DNA of 64,000 bases from Botryococcus braunii (taxonomy: Eukaryota; Chlorophyta; Trebouxiophyceae): positions 189,465-253,464 of the forward strand of contig KV908518.1 of the NCBI GenBank assembly GCA_002005505.1. The letters run 5' to 3'. The notes beneath the pieces were generated by a model, which saw only the letters and a list, made by a program, of their open reading frames with translations, was not told the origin of the DNA and searched no databases. This document shows positions 56,187 through 64,000 of the stretch, piece by piece; the first letter of the stretch is position 1, and every line of letters begins with the position of its first letter. The position numbers and the translations under genes are program-made.

Positions 56187-57189
56187 TATGGTAAGTATTT
56201 GTTTTGATATTGCTCTGTGTTGATTCATGCACTTGTCAGCATGGTCTGAGCGAATGGGAGCTCAGGGTTGCCTTGCTTGTGATTGCTGCATGCTGACCTG
56301 TGCATAAGGAGGCCGGACCCGTGTCGAACGGTAGGCCTTGGCACGTCCCGTAGGATTTAGGGGCCTGAAGCATCGACGAGGACAGAGTTAGTTTTATCCC
56401 TAGACTAGAGGAGTCTCTCTCTCATACTTTTTCTTAACCCTTACTTCACTGAGCAAGTACGCAGGGGCGGAGTCTAGCCATACTGACAAAGGGTGTTTTG
56501 CACCCTCACAGGTGCCTGCTAAAATGCCAACTGCACTGCGGTGGCAGGAGGGGTTCTGCGTGCTCGTCATTCAGTTCTCCTTCAGCAGGTACCCGGGGAG
56601 TTTCTCTCCGTGTCAGGGCTTTACGATGCACTGGGAGTAGGGGCCCCTGCTACTCGGTGACCCTTGTGGTTTTGTTCAGTGGGGTACCAAACAAGCTTAA
56701 CACTAGTTACGCATGCGTACGTCGATGTTCTAAGGGGGCTAGTGGGGCTCCTGGGGTTAAACCACAAGTCCTTACGGGAGGGGCTTGGCAGGTCGGGTGG
56801 GCCCTCTGGCATCCCTTAGTCACTGGGGGAAGGCTCTATGTGTGCCAACGGAGTCGCCGAAGAGGGGTTCTCCAGGAGTTAAGACTCCCGAAGACGAATG
56901 GAAGGGGGCTGGGCCAACGAGGGAGTCGCCCCTAGTCTGTGCATGCCTAGTGGATGAGATGAATGTGCCCCAGCAGTGACAATGGGATCCATCCAGGAGG
57001 ATAATTAATGCTTGATTGAACCGGTTAAGATATTTTATGCTTGTCATGTCATGGAGTTGTTTGTGTAAGTTGGACTTGGACTCGGACTTGGACGGGACTT
57101 GCTTGCATGTGTGCCTGCCTTGTTTGTCTGTATTGTTGTTATATGGTGGGGACCCCGAATAGACGGCAGAAGGCCGGGGTCTGACGGGA
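56187..57189 (+). other. Non-coding tail of element G
   Basis: About 1 kb with no supported gene. Open frames such as 56498-56935 show no known motif. It includes the GTAAGT noted above at about 56192 and a pyrimidine-rich stretch near 56425-56450 that could be a 3' splice region. Short TGGACT-like repeats occur near 57070-57100. Confidence 0.55.
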
Positions 57190-57283
57190 GTGGAGGATGC
57201 CCAAGTTTGGGCGTGGCCCGTCTGTTCTATCCGTGTCTCATATTGCTCGGTGAGCGAGGACGCTCACAATAAGGGGGGGAGGA

Positions 57284-57487
57284 TGTAATAGGTGTTTTGG
57301 TCCCTAGCGGTTTGGTAGCGCGTGTACGCGTTGTAGGTGTCTCGAATGTGCCCCTAATGTCGCGAGCATAAGGAACGAAAAGAAGACACAAGAGAAGATA
57401 GAGCATGAGGTGGATGCCGTCTGTTTGTAACAGACTATTATTGCTATTTCTTGGTCTCCGTGCCATTGTGTGATTTTCCCTGTTACA
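57284..57487 (+). repeat. Second LTR of element G
   Basis: 204 bp, one substitution from 55158-55361. The primer-binding site TGGTATCGGCGA starts at 57492, so this LTR serves as 3' LTR of the first unit and 5' LTR of the second. Confidence 0.88.
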
Positions 57488-57568
57488 TTTCTGGTATCGG
57501 CGACTGGTTGCCGATCGTCGGATTGTAGTCGACCTTTGTGCGTTTTGTTTTGTCTTTCCGTTTCAATC

Positions 57569-58195
57569 ATGGGTAAACTTCGTATTTTTGAGCCTTCGTT
57601 GATGACTTTTCACCATTGGGTTGGGGTTGCTGAGTCGTATTTCACGCTCAACAAAACCGCGGAGGAAAACAAGGTTCATACGGCGGTTCAGCGGCTTAGT
57701 GCCGGGCCGACCAAAGCATGGTTATCTTTTGCAATGTCTATGGAACCTGCAGACCGAGTTTCGTGGCCTCATTTTAAGCGAACCATGGCAATGGTGTACG
57801 ACTCCGCTGATCATGCACGCACTGCACGGCATAAGCTAGATTCTGCGTCAATGGCGGGTACCCTTGAGGAGTACACGCAGGAATTCATGTCTTTGGTAGG
57901 GGATGTTTCGACGGAGTACACTATCTCGGCTCAAGACCAGGTCCACCTCTTCAAAAAGGGGCTGGCCCCCTACCTGAAGAGTGCAGTCACCCTTAACCCG
58001 GCCACAGGAGAAGACTTTCAGAATTTGGCAGCTCTTCTTCAGTATACAGCTCGGTATGACGCAGGGGTATCAGCTGAAGTGAAGACACAGCACATTGCAG
58101 ACAAGAAAAATGTAGAGACGCTTGTCGTGACGCCTCCCGTCGTCGATGTGTCAGATTCAGCAGTGACAATGGGATCCATCCAGGAGGATAATTAA
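57569..58195 (+). pseudogene. Gag of element G (second unit), 3' deleted
   Basis: Identical in appearance to the first unit up to 58156 (motif VVDVSDS); a 939-bp deletion then joins it to the non-coding tail. The zinc knuckle is lost, and the frame closes after about ten foreign residues. Confidence 0.88.
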
Positions 58196-58243
58196 TGCTT
58201 GATTGAACCGGTTAAGATATTTTATGCTTGTCATGTCATGGAG

Positions 58244-58300
58244 AGTGGAATCGCCTCGGGTATGAGCGCGAGTATGAGGTGGGCCCATAACCCACAGGTC
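58244..58300 (+). other. 57-nt bridge with initiator tRNA-Met sequence
   Basis: Lies between G (homology ends at 58243) and H (homology starts at 58301) and matches neither family. 58279-58300 reads as the anticodon arm and variable loop of plant initiator tRNA-Met: stem GTGGG, loop CCCATAA, stem CCCAC, then AGGTC. AGAGTGG just upstream (58242-58248) also occurs in the tRNA 5' end, but the D arm is absent. It is not a functional tRNA gene. Confidence 0.75.
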
Positions 58301-60342
58301 AGAGGACTCCAACAAGCACGCCGGCATACTTTCCGGGATTCACCCAGGGGCCTGTGCTTGGAGCCGTCGGACACAACGTTGGTGGGAAGTTAGATTCTCG
58401 GACAAGCGTCCCCTCCGAGCGCCAGTGTTATTTCTGCAAAAACTTTGGTCACGAGCAATGGCAATGTCAGGCCAAGCGGGACTACTTGCAAAGGAAGAGC
58501 AGGCGCGACAGTCAATTGCCTCCACCTCCTCCTTTCCCCTCTAATCAAGCTCGAGGTGGGCAGTGGAAGGGCCGTGGTGGCCGGGGAGCACATTGGAAGG
58601 GAAAAGGGCCGGGGCATAATCCTCAAAAGTAAATTCTGAAGCCATGGATGCCACTTGCTTGCATGTTTTGCACTCTCTTGTGGCCTCCAATTTGGGAAAG
58701 GAAGGGGTGAACCTTGTGGTGCCAAATGTCAGGAAGGCTGAATCTGAGATTTCCAAGTTTTTATGGGAACAAAGGTGCAACCCGTCCCTCACTTGTTGTT
58801 TCATTGTGGGAAGGAAAACTTGGAAAAGTAAGAGTCTCTATGCTCACCGTATGCGAGGAAGGATTGTAGAAGTGTGTTCAGGAAGGAAGGGACAGGCGGT
58901 GGACATGAATGGTCAAACTAGTGTATACCCATTCTCTTTTGTATGTTGTGTGGTTCCCCCAAGACCCACACTCACCATGGGAAGTGTTACTACTGACTCT
59001 CCGCTAGCTATGACCTTTCCGGCGAATGTTAAGGGGAAAATCCTTTCAGTGTTGTTTGATAGTGGGGCATCTCATTCGTTTATTAAAAGTGATACTTTGC
59101 AAGGGCTAGGGGTGCGATACAAACCCGCATGCATATCCGTGACTCTTGCTGATGGAAGTGTGTCCGATACGAAAGGAACGGTAGATGTGTCGTTTACACT
59201 CAAGCCTGGTATAACTTCCCGTCACAACTTCATTGTAAGCCCTGCCATGATTGATGGGTTAGACATGATTTTGGGGCAGGACTGGATGGAAGAAAGAGGA
59301 GTCTCAATTGATTTTTGTGTGAAGGCTGCTCAATTTAGACATAATGGGAAGTGGGTCACCCTAAAACACGCAAATTCATCGTTGCCAGTGGGGCCAAAAG
59401 TTGTCTGGGGTTTACAAGCACAAGAGAGGAAGGAAGGAAGGAGGGATAGGAATGGAAAAGGATGGAAGGGTCAAGATGTTTGGAAGGTTTGTTTGTATAC
59501 TGTGCTTTTGAATGAGCAGGCTGAACTGGTGGACATCACCGGGGAGGACGCCTCAAGTGAGGCCGACCTGGCGGACACCGACAAATCTATGGACGACACC
59601 CCCGTCGTCACAAAACCCCCCAGTAGTACCGGTATGACTTTCACTCATCAAATAAATGACATGTTGGAAGGCAAGCCACAGGCCCTGAAAGACTTGTTAC
59701 TTGCAAATGAGGACTTGTTTGCAAAACAACTCCCGGGGTTACCCCCGGAGCGGGAAGTGTTTCACACAATAAATTTGGAAGAAGGACATCGGCCCCCCAA
59801 TAGGCCCGCGTACCGTCTTGCTCCAAGTGAGCTTGCGGAATGCGAAAAAACGGTTGATGAGTTGTTAAAATTGGGATTGATCAGGCCAAGTTGCTCACCA
59901 TTTGCATCACCTGTTTTGTTTGTTAGAAAGAAGGATGGAAGTTTGCGTATGGTAATAGACTACCGTCCCCTGAATAAAATTACCATCTCGGATAGGTACC
60001 CTCTCCCCAGAATTGACGATCTGTTGGATAGGCTTAAGGGAGCCAAGGTGTTTTCGAGCTTGGACTTGTTGTCTGGGTACCATCAAGTGCGACTTCGCAA
60101 GGAGGATGTGCCTAAAACTGCCTTCAGGACCCCTTTTGGCTTGTACGAATTTCTTGTACTTCCCTTTGGTTTGACCAACGCGCCCGCGACATTTCAACGG
60201 CTTATGAATGAGGTTTTTCACGACTTTATAAGGGAAGGCTTTTTGGTTGTATACTTGGATGATGTGCTCATTTATAGCAAAACGGAAGAGGAACACCTTC
60301 TGCAGTTGGACAGAGTTTTCACCCGTCTACGCGAACATCAAC
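58301..60342 (+). pseudogene. Element H: gag end and pol start of the B family
   Basis: Colinear with F 50651-52692 over 2042 bp with no indel. It contains the Gag C-terminus with CCHC knuckle (to 58632), then pol from ATG 58644: protease DSGASHSF and the reverse transcriptase up to YLDDVLIYS and beyond. Pol is cut at 60342 by the LTR of element L. There is no 5' LTR or Gag N-terminus; the left end is the tRNA-bearing bridge. Confidence 0.9.
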
Positions 60343-60640
60343 TGTAACAGGAAAAGTCGCGTGTTATAGGAAAATGACCGGACCACGAGGATTTGGACCT
60401 CCATAAAGGTCCCTTCGTGAGTTATGTTCCTCCACGCCAAGAAGTGGCTACTTCACGCGCCAAGGGAGTGACCCTTACTTGACAAGGCGCATTGGCGATG
60501 GAGACAGGGACACACTTAGAACAGGATAGAATAAGGCTTTGGCAGAGGAAGGACCGGGCCGGACTGGACGGGTACTGAGGTGGAGCCCAAACAACTTGTA
60601 ACCATTGTTTTCGCATCCTTTGGCCGTTTCTACTGTATCA
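60343..60640 (+). repeat. 5' LTR of element L
   Basis: About 298 bp from TGTAACAGG to TGTATCA. Borders are inferred from the break in H and from the primer-binding site one base downstream. Confidence 0.75.
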
Positions 60641-60641
60641 C

Positions 60642-60653
60642 TGGTATCGGCGA
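60642..60653 (+). promoter_or_regulatory. Primer-binding site of element L
   Basis: TGGTATCGGCGA, the core shared with the other elements. Confidence 0.85.
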
Positions 60654-60856
60654 GAGGGGCCAAATTTTGAGCTCCTCTCGTTGAAAAAATTTCCCAAAGA
60701 AGTTTTTCAGAGAATTCTATAGATTCGGATTGGGTTAGTTGTGGTGTGTGTGGCGCTTTTAGGGGCCTACGACTCGGGTCACCGAGTTTAGGGCCCCCAC
60801 CCGGACTTTCTCGATTTCCTGTGTCACCGAGCCTCGCCAGCACCGACAGCTCAGAA

Positions 60857-61639
60857 ATGGCTAGACGACAAGTCGAAGAGCTGCAGGCTGCTTTGGCCGA
60901 GGCCGAGGGGCGTGAAGCGGCAATGGCTGCCGAACTGGCTGAGTTACGACAACAGGCAGAAAACGCTGAAGTTGCGGCTCAAAACCCCGCGAACCCACAG
61001 GCAAAGAGACTGAGAACCGGCCCCGGGGCCCCTAACTCAAGCATTGCAACCGCCACCGTTGGCCCAGCACCGCACGTTGCTGGCGTCGGACAGGACTGGA
61101 CAATCCCCTACTACAGTCATGAATTTGGGATGATGGCAGCTGCACCGATGGTGGCAGCGCCAATCCAGATGGCCCATGGTTACCCTGCGCCGCTCGCCAC
61201 GGTCGCCGCGATCCAAGGCGCGACTCCTTATCCCCGCAGGGATGGTTTACCTCCCGAGTATCGGAGGGACACTAGAGTTGCCTTTCCCCTCAACAGAAGC
61301 TGTTACGCGTGCAATACCCCTGGCCATGAATCTTGGTTTTGCCCACTCAAAAAACTTAGAGAGGACCCTAACGCCTATCTTAATCAACAACAGTGGGACA
61401 TCTTGCAACACATTGTGAAGGCCAGACAGGAGGTAAACCAGCCTGCTCCACCAATTCCAGGTCTGGCTGGTGATTTGCTGCGGCGACGGGTAGGAGGGGG
61501 CCACAACAACTTTAGGTCCCTCGGTGTGGGAGCAGCCCCTATGCAAGGGTGGACAGCTCAGGGTGGGGCCGGACGGGGACGGAGAATCAGAGGACGGGGC
61601 CGTGGACGGGGCCGGGCAAGGGGACGCGGTAGGCCATGA
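60857..61639 (+). CDS. Short Gag of element L
   Basis: 260 codons from ATG 60857. An N-terminal coiled-coil-like helix rich in Ala, Glu and Gln (residues 1-45), a Pro/Ala-rich middle, a CCHC zinc knuckle (CYACNTPGHESWFC, about residue 150) and a very basic Gly/Arg tail. The capsid-like domain seen in the other gypsy Gags here is not recognisable, so this may be an internally deleted or divergent Gag. The tail-coding DNA is repeated in inverted form just downstream. Confidence 0.8.
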   Translation: MARRQVEELQAALAEAEGREAAMAAELAELRQQAENAEVAAQNPANPQAKRLRTGPGAPNSSIATATVGPAPHVAGVGQDWTIPYYSHEFGMMAAAPMVAAPIQMAHGYPAPLATVAAIQGATPYPRRDGLPPEYRRDTRVAFPLNRSCYACNTPGHESWFCPLKKLREDPNAYLNQQQWDILQHIVKARQEVNQPAPPIPGLAGDLLRRRVGGGHNNFRSLGVGAAPMQGWTAQGGAGRGRRIRGRGRGRGRARGRGRP

Positions 61640-61689
61640 GTGGAGTTAGAGAAGGAAACCTCCACACTTTTGTTCCTTGGGAATCTTTT

Positions 61690-62728
61690 CCTTCTCTAAC
61701 TCCACTCATGGCCTACCGCGTCCCCTTGCCCGGCCCCGTCCACGGCCCCGTCCTCTGATTCTCCGTCCCCGTCCGGCCCCACCCTGAGCTGTCCACTCCT
61801 TGCCTCTCGCACAACCCCCCAAAACCCTGGACAACCCTTTCGCATAGCCCGCCTAGCTTGACCCTCACTTATAACATTTACTTTTTGCGCCGGTAAGGTA
61901 CCTCTTTCACTAGGGGGCAGCGGGTTGAGGAGTGTAATGTAGTGTGAGGAATGAGGCGGTTTAAGATGAACTGCGCCATGATTGTAGTCAATTAACGCTT
62001 TTCTTTCTTTCAGAAAATCCTCACCAAGGATTAAGTCCACCCCATCCAACAGAGTTTCGCAGACAATGAAATCCCTCTGTTCCACATATGTTTGAGATAA
62101 GTGCACCCTGAGCTTAGCTGTCCCCGCCGAGCGCATGGTCTGCCCATCTGCAAGCTGGACATCCACACACTTCTTTGACAGCCTCACTCCGAGAGTAGCT
62201 AGGAAGTCATGTCTGACGAACGAGTGCGTCGCCCCGGTATCGACTAAAGCGACGCCCTTCACACCAGTACAGTTAACATGAAAAAGCATTGCTAAATGCC
62301 TATTTGAAAAAGCTTGAGCAAAAGATACGCTAAATTTGGGTCCGGCATGGTAAACTACATAGGAGTAGGGGACATCAGGTCCCTTGGTACCTTGCAGGAT
62401 AACTCTCATGCCTTTTAGCCATGGGTACACTGCCTTGGATTTCGCCACTTTACTACCCATTAGAAAACAAGCACTTAAATGTTTATTTGCTTGTTGCTCA
62501 CGAGCGAAAGTGGATAAGGTGTCCTCCGCTTTACCTATAGGTACTGCAACAAATGTCGGTTTAGACGTTCCATCGGGTAGGGTATTGTCAAAGGGGCCTC
62601 TAGAAAAAGAACAATGCAAAAACTCAGAACAACGTTGCTCGATAGAAGAATGAAAAGATTCCCAAGGAACAAAAGTGTGGAGGTTTCCTTCTCTAACTCC
62701 ACTCATGGCCTACCGCGTCCCCTTGCCC
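61690..62728 (-). repeat. Inverted block flanked by copies of the gag-pol border
   Basis: The gag end and pol start occur on the plus strand at 61551-61689, again inverted at about 61688-61797, and a third time inverted at about 62669-62728. Between the inverted copies lies the protease-coding DNA, reversed relative to gag and reverse transcriptase. Confidence 0.88.
61696..62706 (-). pseudogene. Protease-coding start of element L pol, inverted
   Basis: Minus-strand frame of 336 codons from ATG at 62706. It resembles the pol N-termini of A, C and F: a leader region (SACFLMGSKVAKSKAVY), protease with VALVDTGATHSFVRHDF, LADGQ, and LLDGVDLILGEDFL. After the motif REARSGQ the last 31 codons translate the inverted end of gag in another frame and are not protease. 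Being reversed, it cannot be expressed with the rest of pol. Confidence 0.88.
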
Positions 62729-64000
62729 AGAGCACTAAGGAGTGGACAGGACTCAGTTTGTGCAACACACTATCTCCATAGGGTTGCAGTGGCAACTACA
62801 GAGGGGGATAATCCTTGGGACGAAGACAGCGGAGCCACCGGCCTAGATTTAAACGAAAACTCCCGGCGTGTTATTGAGGGTATGACTGACAAGCCACAAG
62901 ACTTGAAGCAATTGTTGTTAGAGTTTTTGGATGTTTTTCCAGAGAAATTGCCAGATTTACCTCCAGACAGGGGCATCTTGCACACTATACCTATGACACC
63001 CGGCCATACGCCGCCCTGTCGCCCCACTTATAGGTTGGCTGAACCAGAAGTGGCGGAGTGTCGGAGGCAGGTTGAGGAATTACTAGCACAGGGTTTCATC
63101 AGGCCGAGTGCATCACCGTATGGTAGCCCCATATTGTTTGTGAGAAAGAAAGACGGAACATTCCGAATGGTTATAGATTACAGGGCAGTTAATAACTTAA
63201 CAAGGAAGGACAAATATCCGTTGCCACGGATAGACGATCTTCTGGACAAGCTGCAGGGTTCAAAGTTCTTTACCTCTTTTGATCTCTTGTCAGGTTACCA
63301 TCAAGTGCGATTACATGAATCCGATGTTCCCAAAACCGCCTTTAGAACACCCTTAGGTTCATTTGAATTTTTGGTGCTTCCTTTTGGTCTCACGAATGCT
63401 CCCTCCACGTTTCAGAGACTGATGAACAGTGTGTTTCATGATTTTATTCGAGAGGGTTTTGTTGTGGTTTACCTAGATGATTTGTTGGTATACAGCAAGT
63501 CCAGGGAACAGCACTTAGAGCACTTAACTCGCATCCTTACTCGGCTGAGAGAGGAAAAACTTTATGCAAAATTATCCAAGTGTGAGTTTTTTGCTGACGA
63601 GTTGCGGTATTTGGGACATGTCGTGGGGCGCGACGGCATCAAAGTTGACCCTGCCAAAGTTCGGACTATTGTGGACTGGCCAACACCCACGGGGAGCACG
63701 CACGTACGACAATTCTTGGGACTAGCCAACTACTTCCGCAAGTTCGTCCCGGGTTACAGTACGCTTGCGGCCCCCTTAACCCGGCTCACTGGCAAAGTTC
63801 CTTGGACGTGGGGAGAAGCTGAAGAGCACGCGTTTCAAAGTTTAAAAGAAACTTTGTCCAATGCTCCTGTACTAGCACTCCCAGACAGTAGCAAGCCTTT
63901 CAAAGTGATCTCAGATGCCAGTGACTATGGGGTGGGTGCAGTACTATTGCAAGAAGGTAGACCTGTAGCATACTTCAGTAAAAAGCTTAGTAATGCCGAA
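62705..64000 (+). pseudogene. Reverse transcriptase and RNase H start of element L
   Basis: Open for 432 codons to the window end. Motifs: [61 protein letters not shown], catalytic YLDDLLVYS, then LGLANYFRKFVPGYS and the RNase H start (SDASDYGVGAVLLQ). The ATG at 62705 is created by the inversion and is followed by about a dozen codons of reversed gag-pol border. The true N-terminus is the inverted frame 61696-62706. Confidence 0.85.

Larger units (their letters stand above)
55064..58243 (+). mobile_element. Element G: tandem LTR-gag-LTR-gag array
   Basis: The unit of 2126 bp runs 3' end, polypurine tract, LTR, primer-binding site, gag, non-coding tail. It is present once in full (55064-57189) and once with a 939-bp internal deletion (57190-58243). 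The LTRs are 204 bp. No pol is found in either unit, so this looks like a non-autonomous gag-only element amplified in tandem through a shared LTR. On the left it is fused to F, on the right to a 57-nt bridge and H. Confidence 0.8.
60343..64000 (+). mobile_element. Element L: third gypsy family, rearranged, runs off the window
   Basis: 5' LTR, primer-binding site, a short gag, an inverted protease block and reverse transcriptase plus the start of RNase H. It is inserted in the reverse transcriptase of H; the right end lies outside the window, so the target duplication (expected TCAAC) cannot be checked. Confidence 0.85.

Noticed and set aside
56498..56935. 145-codon frame in the tail of element G
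   Set aside because: No domain recognised and absent from the second unit through deletion; not supported as a gene.
56032..56970. Interpretation of the G-unit deletion as a removed intron
   Set aside because: The missing stretch does not begin GT or end AG; a short shared repeat explains it better.

Overview
The window is a nested cluster of LTR retrotransposons in a eukaryotic nuclear genome. I found no convincing host gene. A green-lineage host (alga or plant) is likely but not proven. The Ty3/gypsy elements carry C-terminal chromodomains. The gypsy elements and one copia element start reverse transcription at TGGTATCGGCGA, which fits the 3' end of an initiator tRNA-Met. Two copia elements instead use the anticodon arm of the same tRNA, and a 22-nt stretch at 58279-58300 equals the plant initiator tRNA anticodon arm. 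I use the letters A-L for the elements.

Layout. 1-1722 is unassigned flank with two foldbacks. A (1728-9171, minus) is a full gypsy chromovirus with target duplication AACAC. A 90-bp minisatellite lies at 9290-10390. B (10380-15663, minus) is a broken gypsy element of a second family, inserted in a copia remnant K (15664-16189). I (16190-38094, minus) is a Ty1/copia element split by two later insertions: J (17648-25001, plus, copia-type, duplication CGAAG) and C (26642-34124, minus, intact gypsy element, duplication CACAG). D (about 38942-43415, plus) is a copia element cut by E (43416-49244, minus, same family as A), which in turn is cut by F (49245-55063, plus, same family as B). G (55064-58243) is a tandem LTR-gag-LTR-gag array of a short, apparently gag-only element. 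A 57-nt bridge holding initiator-tRNA sequence joins G to H (58301-60342, B family), which is cut by L (60343 to the window end, plus, a third gypsy family with an inverted protease block).

How the genes work together. Each intact gypsy element encodes Gag (particle and zinc-knuckle RNA binding) followed by a separate Pol frame (protease, reverse transcriptase, RNase H, integrase, chromodomain). Only C looks complete. Copia elements encode protease, integrase, reverse transcriptase and RNase H in that order; all copies here are broken.

The most striking observation is in the copia LTRs and leaders. In J a segment with two GT-AG introns (105 and 109 bp) is followed 27 bp later by the same segment with both introns precisely removed. 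I and D show the same plan: a transcribed segment ending CAG|GT, a piece of intron-like DNA, the segment again, then a different downstream sequence. In I and D the duplicated unit begins exactly 31 nt after the first T of a TATA box, where RNA should start. This suggests that these LTRs were rebuilt from spliced RNA during the first strand transfer of reverse transcription.
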